From Plasmodium coatneyi (Eukaryota; Apicomplexa; Aconoidasida; Haemosporida; Plasmodiidae): a stretch of DNA of 64,000 nt. Of the stretch, positions 11,701-24,600 are shown piece by piece. The stretch covers positions 186,001 through 250,000 of the forward strand of contig NC_033563.1 in assembly GCF_001680005.1 (NCBI RefSeq), given 5' to 3'. Position numbers and translations under genes: made by a program. The notes under the pieces are model-generated. The model was not told the origin of the DNA. It saw only the letters and a list, made by a program, of their open reading frames with translations, and did no database searches. Every line of letters starts with the position of its first letter. Positions within the stretch are counted from its first letter, which is position 1.

Positions 11701-13323
11701 CGAACGTACTTGGACATATAATGCCTATCGTTGGCAAGGACTGGTCTCATGTTGGGGTTTCCCAATTATTTAACAAAATAAATAATAACGGGTACCACAT
11801 TTTGTACCTTACTGCTAGGGCTATTGGTCAGGCCGACTCCACAAGGGAATACCTATTCAGATTCAAAAGAAATGACAATAATAAACTCCCAGACGGACCT
11901 TTAATTCTAAGCCCAGATAGACTCTTCCCCTCCTTCAAAAGAGAAGTCATTGACAAAAAACCCTACATTTTTAAAATCGCTGCGTTGAGAGATATACGAA
12001 ATTTGTTCCCCCTGAATCACAATCCCTTTTACGCTGCGTTTGGGAACACCGAAAGTGTAAGGATGCGCCTACCAAAATGAGTCATCTCACACATGCATAT
12101 GTTCGCATGTATGCCCCTTTCACGCCGTTAGGCAGAGTGCATCAGTTTGACATTCTCCCCCTTTTTGTTTTTTTTTTTTCCCCTTTGCAGGACCATCGAG
12201 CGTACATATCTGTAGGCGTCCCCGAGGCCAAAGTGTTCATCATAGACAATCGGGGCATCGTACACCACGTCAACTCGACCTACGCAAAAACGTAATGTGC
12301 AGCGGAGGCGCCAAGGGGAATAACTCCCGAATGATCCCCCACTTCCCCTTCGAAAAGCACCTTGCATGCAACAACTTCACCTTTTTTCGATTTTTCCCCA
12401 CCCCCCTGCAGCTACGAAACGATGAGCGAAATAACCGAGCACATGTTCCCCTGCATCAAAAATGACATAAAGAGAGAAGACGACGACCAAGTAAAAATCC
12501 AAAATTATAAAATATTTAGCTTAACGAAATTGTGATACATGTCCACTTGTCCATTACCAAGGCGCTTCAAACGTGACTGTGTGATTTTTTTCTGTGTCAT
12601 GCGGACTGCATTCCAGCTAACATGCACTCACATCCAGTGCGGATGGATGCTCACAAGGCGCCCCAACTTTTTCACGTGTATGCTTTCTCCCCACTGTTAC
12701 CCACACGCTTTGCACACATTGCCCAAGTGATCTTCATGTAGCTTTTTTCCCCGTCCAAAAAGTGTACTCAATTTTCACCATCCTCCAAATTTGCCAAAAT
12801 GTCACGATGCGCAATTCGACAACTGAATTAAATTTGAACTTTTGTCTTTTCAAATAAATTTGAGACGTTTCATTTTTTTATTTTTTTTTTTTCCACTTCA
12901 AGTTGTTGCATAAATGTGTGCATTACCGGTGGGTAAAACTTTGTGCCGTTCCTTTTTGACCATCCAATTTTGGGGCTTTGCGCAAGGGGAGTTCTTTTCT
13001 TGCCATTTCCTATGTTTCCATTTGCTATGTTATCACTTCATTATGTTCTTCCGTTCGTTTGTCACGCTGCGGAAGGAGTTTTTACTAACGTGAAAGAGTG
13101 GGGCCCGACGAAAAGACCACTCCCTCCCGCGTTGTGCAAAACGTATTGACTCATTGTCTCATTGTCTCATTGCCTCCCTTTTTTTTTCCTCCCCCCGTCC
13201 ATTTAGTACAATTCCTTTCAGTACTGGAAGATCAACAGCCTGACTTACTACGAACAGTACATGAACGTCAGTGACAGCAGTGAGTCCCTGGAGGAGCCGT
13301 GCCAAGAAACTCACCCCTTTTAA
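8723..13323 (+). CDS. Lipin-type phosphatidate phosphatase (HAD superfamily), 5 exons, start codon split by intron 1
   Basis: Lipins convert phosphatidate to diacylglycerol for membrane and storage lipid synthesis. Proposed exons are 8723-8724, 8996-12056, 12191-12291, 12412-12490 and 13207-13323, 1119 residues. The N-LIP domain opens at once with MWGKIVSSVSN and then LDFNQATLSGCIDII, FHVRFG and LHMKLGSAGEAYFV. A long His-, Asn- and Lys-rich linker (about residues 130-620) follows, then C-LIP with the catalytic HAD motif DVDGT at about 895-899. Exons 3-4 restore the family block ISVGVPEAKVFIIDNRG, and exon 5 gives a lipin-like YNSFQYWK. The start is chosen because ORF codons before 8996 are unlike lipin, whereas AT (8723-8724) joined to G (8996) makes ATG exactly where the family begins; donor GTAAGA, acceptor CCCTCCTCAG. 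The 716-bp last intron is the least certain; without it the frame stops at about 12535. Confidence 0.85.
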
Positions 13324-14359
13324 ATAATTCGATTTTTTGAATTCTCAGCCGCGTCGTCCTCATCGTAAACTACGTCTTTCTCCTTTTATTCGTTTACATC
13401 CCCACCCCCTTATCACTCCTTTTTTTTGTGTCTTGAAACCCGCTTTTTAGTTTTTAAAAATACACACATTGCTGTGTGTCACTCGTCGTAAAGACAAAGT
13501 GGAAATATCTTTTTACCAACCACCATTGTTTTTAATTACGCATGCGTAAAGCGGCTACGCATGTGGTGTGCGTTCCTTTTTTTTATACCCAGCTTTGTGA
13601 ATAAGTCTTTGTCCTTTCCGAGGGACATCGCATAACGATCTTTCTGTTTCTGTTTATTTTTATGTTTCTTTTTATGTTTCTTTTTATGTTTCATTTTCCT
13701 TTTTTTGCCTTTTTTGTTCCAATTGGATGTCTCTCCAATTCATGCGCCCGTGCGATGTTGCGCACCCGCATGGTCCCACAAACCTACATTATACATACGT
13801 CTATCATTTTGTGAGAATAACACATTTATGAAAATTTTGTACAGATATTAAACAACCCTGTGGTTATTAATATCATACTTTAAGTTTTTTCTTTTTTTTT
13901 GTCCTACCGGTGTAAGCAGTTTTGCATGCACCGAAATGGGGGTCTTTCCCGCCGGTTTACACCGTTTCATGTGAAACCTTAACTTGAAGGGAAAAAAAAA
14001 AAAAAAAAGAAAATTTATGACCTGAGAAAAGTTGGGAAAAAAAATATATGACCCGTTCAGAAAAAAAAAAAAAAAAAAAAAACACTTTCCGCATTCCGTC
14101 AGCATGAAGGAATATCGTGGACGTGTTTTGACTAATTAAAGTGTTGTGCTGTACACACAAATGGAAGAGTTGGACCTTGTAGAACAGCTCCCCCATTCCA
14201 AGGCGCAATACCACATTAAAAAATATATATAATAAAATGAAACAAAGAAACGTACAAAAGCGCGAAAGGGGCCAAAAAAAAACTTCCTGGCAAAGTTAAC
14301 ATCAATTCGGGAATGTCTAGCCTGACGGGCGAAGTGCCGTTTCACCTAAACCAAAACGG
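13324..14359. other. Convergent 3' flanks of lipin and RPB6 genes
   Basis: This 1 kb lies between two convergent genes. It holds a short 12-bp tandem repeat (listed separately) and A tracts of about 18-22 nt at 13991-14008 and 14059-14082. The ORFs here owe their length to those tracts. I see no gene. Confidence 0.6.
13662..13697 (+). repeat. 12-bp tandem repeat, three copies
   Basis: The unit ATGTTTCTTTTT occurs at 13662-13673 and 13674-13685, with a one-base variant at 13686-13697. A shorter TTTCTGTTTCTGTTTA run precedes it. It is a simple-sequence repeat in a 3' flank and may be length-polymorphic. Confidence 0.8.
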
Positions 14360-14820
14360 CTAGTCAATTATCAGCTCGTCCAACTTCCAATCCTCGTAAC
14401 TACCATTGGGTAAGTACCTCCTCAGAATGAACGGAATGGACTTGTTATGTAACTCCTTTTCCGCAATCACCAACGGGTCATTGTTAAGATAATTATCGTA
14501 TTCATTCTTCCCATTAGATACTTCCCCCCCTTGTGTTTCTATCGGTATCGTCAGGGGGGCATTTAAACTTATTTGTAAAGCTCTAGTGCCTATAATTCTG
14601 GCCTTTTCATACTTAGTTAAATAGGGGCTTGTTATCCTGATATTATCCTCATTCGCATCCGAATGCTCGTAATCCGACTTTTCCTTCTTTATTTGATTTT
14701 CCGTTATAATGTCTATGTCATTCTCATAGTTGTCTCCATCGTCGCTGTCCACTCCTTGTCCGAACTCGTCTCCCATGAAGTCGTCCTCATCGTTCAGGTA
14801 GTTATCGTTGAAACCGTCCA
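14360..14820 (-). CDS. RPB6: RPB6 / RPABC2, subunit shared by RNA polymerases I, II and III
   Basis: RPB6 is a small subunit of all three nuclear RNA polymerases and helps hold the clamp in place. The 153-codon main exon begins with an acidic tail ([20 protein letters not shown]) and continues with the conserved RPB6 core: [20 protein letters not shown], then a variable Asn/Glu insertion, then the C-terminal block [20 protein letters not shown]. The frame at the 5' end has no ATG: exon 2 starts at 14820 with TG-GAC just after an acceptor (CCCCTCGCAG, 14830-14821). The missing first base must come from an upstream exon. If exon 1 ends in A at 15028 (donor GTAATG), the start is A|TG and the protein opens MDGFND. 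An alternative exon 1 at 15018-14988 (donor GTATGG) adds eleven residues. The core call is secure; the 5' end is not. Confidence 0.92.
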
Positions 14821-15027
14821 CTGCGAGGGGGAAAAACAGAATGGAGCATCAAAGTGGAGGTGCCCAAAACAATACACTGCAGTTACACCGCAGCTACATC
14901 ACAGCGCCAAATGAGATGGGGCCCAAGATCGCCCCGCAACGGGGAGAAGACTGGACTGCCCAACAGGCATGCAGTGCCTGCCCATACGCAGGGTCCCATT
15001 TCTACATTCAGTGTTCATTCGCATTAC
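14821..15027 (-). other. Likely 5' intron of RPB6 with hairpin-forming, GC-rich sequence
   Basis: If the exon 1 donor is at 15027, this 207 bp is an intron that either splits the start codon or lies just after it. It contains two perfect short hairpins: CCCCG/CGGGG at 14932-14944 with loop CAA, and CAGGCA/TGCCTG at 14964-14980 with loop TGCAG. I see no complete C/D or H/ACA box set, so I do not call a snoRNA. Confidence 0.45.
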
Positions 15028-15028
15028 T

Positions 15029-17605
15029 TGTCGCGCTCCGGGAAAAACAAAAAGAGATGGCTCGTTCTCTGCTACGTTATACTATACTATGCTGTGCCAA
15101 TAATATAGGGGGAGGAGAACCGCCCAGCACGTTCCCTTTACTCTTCCAAATAATACAAAATGGATTTTCTCAAATCTACAACAAATGACCAATGCGTGAA
15201 GCGCCTCCCTTCGTCCCTCACGTTCCTCACACGTATGTATAATTATGCGCCAATGTAAGCAGTGTTTATTTATGATGCCCTAATTTTTGCGAAACGCCGC
15301 TCAACCGTTGAACCGCTTAATTAATTACCTCGCGGGGGAACTGCCTCAAATTTTTTTGGAGGCAAAAAAGAGAAAAACAACCATAAAAATAGTTCTTCCC
15401 AACTTGGCAATTTTTTTTTTTTTTTTTTATTGCATAATTGCTTTTTTTTTCGGTAAATGCAACTGCCAAGTTAGAGTTTTTCACTTAAATTTTTTTCAAT
15501 TTGATATGCGCTCAAATGGGCATATATATATATTTTTTTTTTTTTTTTTTTTTTCCCTATCGTGGTGCCCTTTCTACAAAGATGAAGTAGGCTATTCTAT
15601 TAACTACCACTATAAAGAGGCAAATTATTTTTAAACCATTTTGAAATGAATAGTTGACACAATATCCATTGTGATGCCCCTGCGCATACGTACACGTCCA
15701 AATTGATGGATTGTATGGGGGGGAGGAGTATAAAATGTCCTTTTTTTGTATGACCCCTATGTCATCGTTACGATAGCGCAAATATGGTCTACGCGAAGGC
15801 TTCCCTCAAAGGACCCAGACTAAAAGGTTCCCCCATGCAGCCGCATACCCATGAAATGATCAAATAAAAAGAAGTAGGGCCGAGATGGAAATGCTCACAA
15901 ATTAAACATGTGGGTGGGCATACGTTAAAAGGTTGTATAACTGTCGACAGCACAGATGAATGTGCCCACCACGTAGCGCACTTCCATCATATGAACTCAC
16001 CCTCGGGGAAGGGGCCATAAAATCCCCACTTTAAGTAAAAATCGTACAACAAATGTTTAGCATATATAAGGTGTCTACGGATCCTTCCGCCAAGCGCTTT
16101 CCCAAAGTAACGTCCAAATGTATATATCCACAACGGGAATGTTCATCAGTAGTCTTACTAGTAATGTTTGAAAATATCTACAAACCTGTTCTATCACCCC
16201 CAATTTAACTCGCTCTTTCGCTGTCCCCTTTTGCAAACCATCCTTTTTTTCCATTTACAAAAGTGTATACGCTTAAAAGTTGTGCATTCTGCGAAGCAAC
16301 CACAATGTGAGAAAAAAGACGCTCCCACGTTTTAGACCACCCCCCTTGTCGGTTGATACACTTCCACAAATGGAAACCCCCCAAAAGTGGTAGAGCAACC
16401 GAAACGGTGCATAATAATGCGTGCCTACTTGCCTTCAAGGGCAATACTTTGGTAATATTAAAAGGCTTATCGCTACCTCACTGTGGCTCATAATTTCAAA
16501 AAGTATTATCAGCCCAATAGAGGGTGCGCCTTTTCGTTTGCCCCACCATACGTCCAAACTGTGGGCAAAAGGACAGGGAAAGTATGTAGCAGGGGAAAAC
16601 CAATTAACAAAGCGCCATACAAAAAGAAAGAAAAATGCTTAATTGGGAAAAAAAAAGCACCCCTCGAAATTTAAAACAAAGGGGAAAATATTCTTCGGAA
16701 GGAACAAACATGTGCGGCTCCCAAAATAAACCGCGCTAACGTCATTTATGTCGAGGGGAAGGCGTAAATTTTGTTAAGCCGCAGGACCAGCATAATTTTG
16801 TCTGCACATATGCACGCATATGTACCTTCATATGTATACTCATTTGCTCCACATTCTAATATGACTTTCCTTTCCGTCCGTCCTTCCTTTTTTTTTTTTT
16901 TTTTTTTAATTTCCCTTCATGTCCAATTTTGTTCTGCGCGAAGGGTAATGTGTCCCATTGGGAATATAACCACTGGACTGAAGGGGGTCATTCAAATATT
17001 TTTGTGGACGAGAAAAGACCGCTTTGCCAAATGTCAGCACAGGGGGAACGAAATGTACCTGCTACTTGTTCAGCTTTCTTCATGGCGTGCCTTTGTGCAC
17101 GCCCCAGTGCACAATCAGCACACACGCCCTACTCAGCCCATAAGACTTTTTCGCAAGAGAGGGCAAAAAAGGGAGTAAGGTACGATGAGATAAAAAAAAA
17201 AAAAAAAAAAAAAAAAATTGCCTCGAGTGAAACAGGGGAACAAAGCACACTCCAGTGGAGAATAAAAAAAATCAAATCAAATCAAACGGTGAAAGCGAAT
17301 GGAAAAAATTACAAAACTGTGCCCTTGAGTATGCGCCACTTAATCAGCACAGCAAGTGCAATAATTTCACCCTGAAAAAAATGCCCGTTTGGTTTCGCGT
17401 TTCGACACTTGCTAAATGATGGTGGGGTGGACACATGCCCATTTTGAGAACAGCCAGGAAAGTATGCCCTGCTGGGTTTTCCATTAAGGGGGGGATACAT
17501 GCATCCCACATGTGCTCGTGTACTCCCCGCTGCACTGACGTGTTTACAACTTTTCCTACAAAACATTTTCGCGTAGGCAGCTTCTTCACACATTATTAGC
17601 ATAAG
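15029..17605. other. Divergent intergenic region between RPB6 and the ankyrin-DHHC gene
   Basis: This 2.6 kb should hold both promoters. T tracts (15409-15428, 15533-15554, 16888-16907) and an A tract (17192-17217) are present, with one TATATATA stretch near 15525. The short ORFs are low-complexity or unsupported. Nothing else is recognised. Confidence 0.6.
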
Positions 17606-20328
17606 ATGGATCATGACGAGCGCATAGACAGGGAAGTCCTGGAAAAGCAGTATGAAATAATAAAGTGCGCCAAGTACCAGGACTTCATAAGGCTCCAAAT
17701 AATTATTCAGCCCTACATTCTAAGTAATGACATCGATATGCTCAACGCAATTAACGTCCTCCACTGGGCGTGCTACTGTGGTTTCACGGAGCTAATAAAA
17801 AAATTAATCAGTCTGAATGTAGACATAGACAAGGAAGACCTAGTTAACAACGACACAGCCATCTACTACGCAATAAAGAATAGCCACTACGAAATTGTCC
17901 TACTGCTAATTAAGCATTTCGGCCCATCCATATTATTTCACAAAAATAGGAGAAAAATGAGTCCCTTCCTAACAGCCATTAGCGAATTTAATGAAGATAA
18001 AATTTTGGAAACTTTACACATTTTGGAATTACTGTATCTGAACGGGGCCAGTCTGGAGGAACAAAATGAGTATGGGCAAACTGCCCTCTTCCTATGTGTG
18101 AAAAGAAACAACATAAGTACCTTGCAGTGGCTACTCAGTAAAGGTGTTAATATAAATCATAGAGACTTTTATGGAAACACAATCCTACATATCGCCGTCA
18201 AACACTGTGATGTAGATATTTTGAGACTTCTCTGTGATTATGGATCCCTAAATTTGGTTCACCATACATCCATGCAAAATGACAATACCAATGTGTTCCA
18301 ACTTTGCCTAAAGAACAGATACTTCTTGGTTTATATTTTGTTAAAAAAATGGATAATACAAGATAAACTTTGTAAAGGAATAAAAATATGCAAAACTATA
18401 TACGCCTTTTATTTTTGGTTTTTTGCCATGTTAAATTTGATTGTCTATTTGAACATTTCCAGATCGTTTTTGGTTCATAAGAAGTATCATTCCTTGTCCA
18501 TCACTTGGCTAGCCATTTGGCTGTTTCAACAATTCCTTTGGTTCATTCTATATTTTAAAAGCCCCGGATTTTACAAACAAAATGAAACACTTACTAAAAG
18601 GAACAGGGGAAAAAATGCCCTCTTCTCCTACACCTATGATTCTTCCTTTAAAAAGAAGACCGAGTATCAGCTAAACAGCATAGAAATGGAGCTATACAAA
18701 ATAAACAAAATAATCTCTTCATCCCTCATGGATCCGCACAAAATGGATTATCAAATCGAGGCAGAACACGCGAAGTACGATGAACTCATCGTAAACTTGG
18801 AGTGCCAAAAACTGTCCCTCTATGCGAAGGTTTCCCAGGAAAGGGTTAACTCCCTGGACGTCGACTACAGGAATGCCATACTGTACAATAGGAATCCAAG
18901 GGTTAGAATGCTCTCGTATCGTTGTTGGTGTAGGCATGGTGTACCTGGTGGAAACTCCCTCCTTTGTCACTACAAACTACGCAACGGCCTCACTTTCCCA
19001 TGTTTGTTTTTCACCCCCTTCACAGAACGTCTGCGTCACCTGCAACATCGTCAAACCTCCGAGGGTGCACCACTGCGCTGAGTGCTTCCACTGCATCGTG
19101 TAAGTTTCGACCGGCCAGCACGGCGTAGGAAGCAATGCCTGCACATTCCCTGCAACCGCTACCATGTACCTTGTCACCACCTCATCGCTTTTCCCCCCTT
19201 GGCAGACACCAAGACCACCACTGCGTATGGGTTGATAACTGCATCGGTAGGTTGCCCCCCCCCCCCCCCGTGTGGGCATTACACCCTTGTGGACTTATGC
19301 AAGAAAATTGCCTCCCCAAAATGTGACCCGCGCAAACAGCTCACCCCCCCTTACCACCTCCGCAGGGATAAAAAACCAGCGCGCCTTCTACCTCTTCATA
19401 TTTTCCATGTTCGTCCTTCTGCTGTACAACTACTACTATGTTTTCTTGTACTTCAGTTTGTTTCACAAGACGGTGGACTACGTAAGGAAATATCATGCTG
19501 TAAAGTCTGTTTAGCCTTCATTAGGTCCTTTTCCCCCTTTTCTTTACAACCGTAATGCCCCCACGTTCTGCCCACCCATTTTCCCCCCCACAGGCCTTCG
19601 CCCTGCTCGTAATTCTCTGCAACTTCATCAACATCACCCTCTTCGCCTTCATAACATATTTGTTTGCACGCAACACGAGGACCATTCTAACGAACATTAC
19701 TTTTTACGAGCACTTCAAAAAGTGGGTGAAAAAAAATTTGGACGTCCACATATGCACACACGAACAATTAACGTGTGGTTGTAGGGAAAACGGGTCTACC
19801 TCTACTGTTATGCCTTTTCTTTTTTCCCTTATTCCATTTGGCCTCTGTTCATTCTTCCCCCTTTTGGGTTCATTTTGCAGGCCGAGCCACATAACGGATA
19901 ATTACAACACCGAGTTGAGGTGCTGGGACTTCCAAAATTTAAGCCTCAAGAAAATTCTCAAGTTAGACATGCAAAAAAGGAGAAAAGAAATACACACATA
20001 TTTTTTTTCCATTGTCCTATTTTGAGATGCCAATATGTGATGCATGAAGGGTACGTCCCTTTGGCATGCTCCTTTTTTATGTGCACTTTTATTACCCTTT
20101 TTATTTACCCCCCACAAACCTGCGCAGAAACGTGTACTCCTTTTGGTCCCTAAATTACGACGAGCCCTACCTAAGACACGGCAAAAGAACAGTAACCACC
20201 TCTTTTTTTCTTTTTTCCCACATAAATACATGTATAAATACGTATTCCTTTGCTCACATCGCACGTGCATTTCCCCCCTTTTGCAGACCGATGATATTTA
20301 CTACACGCTCATTTCGGACAGAATATAG
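17606..20328 (+). CDS. Ankyrin-repeat DHHC palmitoyltransferase, 8 exons
   Basis: This enzyme S-palmitoylates membrane proteins, probably on Golgi or pellicle membranes. Exons: 17606-18901, 19026-19099, 19206-19246, 19366-19481, 19594-19721, 19881-19961, 20128-20191 and 20287-20328; all phases agree and give 613 residues. Ankyrin repeats span about residues 45-250 (blocks such as NVLHWACYCGFTELIKKLI and NTILHIAVKHCDVDILRLL). Two membrane helices follow around 265-320. The Cys-rich domain is then assembled across introns: NVCVTCNIVKPPRVHHC, then QDHHCVWVDNCIG, with catalytic Cys at about 463 (DHHC followed by V rather than the common P). Two more membrane helices lie in exons 4 and 5. The layout is that of the HIP14/Akr1 class. 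Donors at exons 1 and 6 are GTTAGA and at exon 5 GTGGGT, so those boundaries rest mainly on frame and family fit. Confidence 0.88.
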
Positions 20329-21611
20329 GAGAAGATAGTGCACGCGAAATATTCCCTGCTCACCCATTATTGTTCCACATTGTTTTTTGATGACTCCTTT
20401 TTTTTACAATTTTTTTTTAAGCGCATATCTGTTCAACACATTGTTTTATCTTCCTTACGACCCGATGTGGCATCAGCAAAAGGGGGGAAATATACAAATG
20501 GCAACCCCACCAAAGTAGTAATTTTTTTCTTTTCTTTTTCTGCGTACATTACGCATGCCGCTTTGGCGGGTATGCCACCTTCAGAGTTTTTTCCCAGCTC
20601 TCCCCTCATTCTTTTTTTAGTACTCTTTCGCTAAGTAACTGTTTTTGTTTTTAATTTTAATTATAATTCCATTTTGTGAAACGCGTATTTTTCCGTGCCA
20701 CTATATGATGGGCTGCAAGAAGAGGCGTAAAAAGTTGAGTCCCCTTTTTATTTTTCTTGTTCTTCCCGTTTGTGCTGTGCCAACCGCACAGTAATACCTC
20801 ACCATCCTCGTTGCAAAAACTTTTTTTTTCTCCAAAAAAGGGGAGAGACACACAATTAGGGAACACCCTCATAAGGGTTAAAACACTCATGGAGCGAAAA
20901 CAAATGCACTGAAAAGACAACCCCTCCTCTTTGGTACCTTACGAGGTAACTTGTTCAAAATTTTCTCCCTCGCAACACGCTGCTTGCGTAGCTACTATAT
21001 GTGTGCTCTCTCAAAGGAAGAACAGAATGTTAGCACGTTTCGTTTGTGTGTACCCCTGCGTGGATACTTGCATGTGTATACAATTTTGTGAAGCCTCTGC
21101 AATTTTTTTTTTTTTTTTCCTTGCACTCTTTGTGTGCGGCAATACTGCTCCTTTCGCAAAGTTGAAAAAAAAAAAAAAAATTAGGGTAAAGAGCCTAGGT
21201 GCCCCTCGCAAAATTTCACCCGTATTTCCGCGAACTCTTTGCGGAGATTTCCCCCCTCATGCAATCGTTCTTGCGAAAGGCTGAATGTTGCCGTGAAATG
21301 TTTCACTGCAATGTTAGCGCGTTTTATGTGCCGTTTAATGTCCTCATCTTATGCCCCTTTTTGTGTGCCTTCTTGTGTCCCTCTTTTTATGACCTCCTTT
21401 TATTCCCCCTTGTTTGTTTGCTTCATTCCCCTCGCACGGAGGTGTTCCCAGATCGGCAAATCAATCACACGTAAAAATTTTGCTCAAAGCGCCCGAAACG
21501 CAGCAACGTTTTCATGCCAAAGTAGGGTTCCTCCAAACCTGCGCGACGTTTGCAGGATAGGACGAGAGGGTCCAAGCCGGTACGCCCCACCCTTCCCCTG
21601 CACACCTCAAG
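20329..21611. other. Intergenic region upstream of the gamma-tubulin complex gene
   Basis: This 1.3 kb joins two plus-strand genes. It has paired tracts, T(16) at about 21103-21118 and A(16) at about 21165-21180, that could form a stem around a 46-bp spacer. No coding sequence is supported. Confidence 0.55.
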
Positions 21612-24600
21612 ATGGAGCTGCAGGACATACGGAGAAAAGTCGAAAACGAAAACAACAACCGCATCCACATCGCCAAGGCGAAATTTCGCAACTGCTTATG
21701 CCTCTTCAACAGCTACTCCAAGTGCTACCTGAACATCAAGAAAAGCTCCAACCGGGAAACTTCCAAATATGACAAAATATATGGAAATGAAAACATCCGA
21801 ATTGGGGAGGAAAAAAAGGCGAAGAATTCGGCCAAAGAAACGTCCCTCGAGTTTACCTACCCCTACCGGTACGAACAAAACAGAAGCGTCTTCCTAATTA
21901 TAAACAGCGAAAACATCAATTCTGGAAATTCGAGCATATGCCACAACGACATTATATACATCATATATAACAATAAAAAGTATGAACATGTTAATGTGCA
22001 GAAGAGGAAAAAAAAGAGGAAAAAGGTAAGGGAAAAAAAAAAAAAAAAAAAAAACGCCTTACATGATGGGAAAGAAGACAACTATGGCAGTTCAGTGGGT
22101 TCCATTCCGAACCAGCCGTTCGACACAAACCCGATGTACAACAGCACGATATTCGAAACAAGCAACCTAAATTTCGGCGAAACGTATGATAGTAAGAAAA
22201 AAAAAAAAAAGGAAAAAGCAGCCCAGGGAGCGTTAACAAGTAAAGCAAACAAATTAAGAAATAAAAAAAATTTCATCTACTCAGATGATGACGATTCGGA
22301 TAACAACTACGAACACATCTTTACACACATCAATTCGAACCTTCACTTTTTGAGCGTCTCCAATGATCACATAGAAAAGGAGAAAAACCTCTACATCCAA
22401 AACGAAAGGTACGTTAATACGAAAGATGTCATATTTAGAAAAATGAAGTTTAAGAAAACCATGTTCTTCAATTTGGACACGTATAATTCCTGGATAATCG
22501 TTAAGAAAAGCATACTGGTGAATGAATACCTGAACCGATTGGCGAAAAACGACTTGGTAGACATAAACGACGTCCTCTACGACGTCGTCAATATGAACAG
22601 CAGATTGCTCAATTGCTACACCAAGGTGTACATAAACGATTACTTCCTCCTTATTAATAATAAGACGAAGGAAATTTTGGGCGTCCAGAAGGTCCCACGG
22701 GAACGCCCCCCTATTGGTAGTACACACACAGGTGGTGTGCACACCGGGGGGGAAACTAATCCGGAGAAGAGGGAACCCCCCTTTAGCAACTCCACGGGGA
22801 ACTACGAATCCATGTACTATAACCTTGTGCTCATAAAAAAGATGAGTCTTAACCACCTCTTCGGAACCGACACAGATATCAACATCACCTTCGCCTTCCA
22901 CAATGTGTGCCTAACCAGTTACAACAAAATTAATGAAAACAGCTCCTACATGCTTATCTATAACTATAACCTAACCAGGGAGAGTCAATTTTTTCTAACA
23001 AACTCCAATGGTCGTGGTGAGCAGATAAGAGCACCCGACCCGCACAACATGCAACAGTTAACCAGCCACGAAGACTACACATATTTCAATAACTATATAA
23101 CGAAAAAGATCGCGGAAAACTACCTCACATACAGTCTGTACATTAAGGAATGCCTCCTCATTATCGACATTCTGTATGTCCTCAACAATAGCTATGGAAA
23201 CCTCATCTACATTAAGGAACACTACAAGTACGACCACCAGACGTACTACTCCTATGCCTGTGACGTACTGCAGAGGAGGAGGGGGCACCCCGAATTGGAG
23301 CGGGACGCCAAAGGGGACTCCACCTCCGTGTACTCCCTCTCCTCGGACAGCGAACAGGATGACGAAAATGATGATGATGATGATGATGACAGAAATGATC
23401 GTGATGACGATGGGGGGGAGTCCTCCGCTTCCGCCTCGAGCAACGCCTCCACCGCGTCGTCAGAGCAGGTCAGAGCCAAAGCCAACTTCACCCCTGAGGA
23501 GAAGCAACTCTTCCATGAGCTCAACAATGATCTGGTCTACCTGATGCCTAAATACAAGCTGGTGTTACACCCCCTCCTACTGAGAGATCAAAAAAGCAAC
23601 AGCTCCCATTTGGAAATCACAAAAGAAATATTAAAGCTAGGAATTTTCCTAAGGCGCATCCAGCGGTTCATAGAAATTAACAAAAGAGGACAGTCCTGCA
23701 ACTCCACCTTCGACATGTTCTGCTGCTGCCTGTATAACATCAGCATGCACATCCTAAATCACGTCAACAAAATTGAAGAAAATGTTAGGAACGTTTATAA
23801 TTTTTCTAAAATTTATATGAAGGACGGCAATGCAGGAAGCTACTACCCCCCAGGGGGAAACAAAACCTGGGAACAAATCCCAGGAACAGAAACACAAACC
23901 AAGCTGAACGATCTACCCATGTGTCTGTTTGATGCAAATTCCTTATCAACATGCACAGATCCAGAGGAAAAAAAAATTTTCTTCAGCATCAACAATTTGT
24001 TTCGTAAAAATGTGCACGACTTTAACCTCTTCTTCAACATAAACATTGAAAAAGCGGAAGACATTTCCTTGTACAAAATAAAAATAATTGTTCTGCCACT
24101 CCTTCAGATAGGAAAACTGCTCAACAAAATTATTAACAAAATTATTACCAAAAAACAGATGAACAATTCTAGGTACCTAATCGATCTGATCTACAAACTG
24201 CAGGAGTACCTACACTCAGACAGCATCAACAAAACTGTCCTTACGTATCTGCTGAAAAATATTACTACCCCTCTGTTTGACTTTATAAAAAATTACATCT
24301 TCTACGGTAAAGTGAAAGACACTTATAGAGAATTCTTCATCCACGAAAATAGGAACATCACCCCTTATTATAAACAAACAAACAAATTCTACTGCACCAA
24401 TATATTTAAGTACATTTATAAGAGGTATATAGATATGTCTACCAACTATTGGGGAGCTAAGTATGTCATCCTGAACCGGAAGGTTCCCACTTTTTTGAGG
24501 AATGTATCTTATCACATTTTCATCACGGGCAAATACATCGATGTTCTTTCCGCCTGCTCCAAATTGTTGACTCTTCAGAGCAGGCGTAGAAATGGTCCCT

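Noticed and set aside
21103..21180. Facing T(16) and A(16) tracts that could form a stem upstream of the gamma-tubulin complex gene
   Set aside because: Homopolymer tracts pair by composition alone; this is weak evidence for a functional structure.
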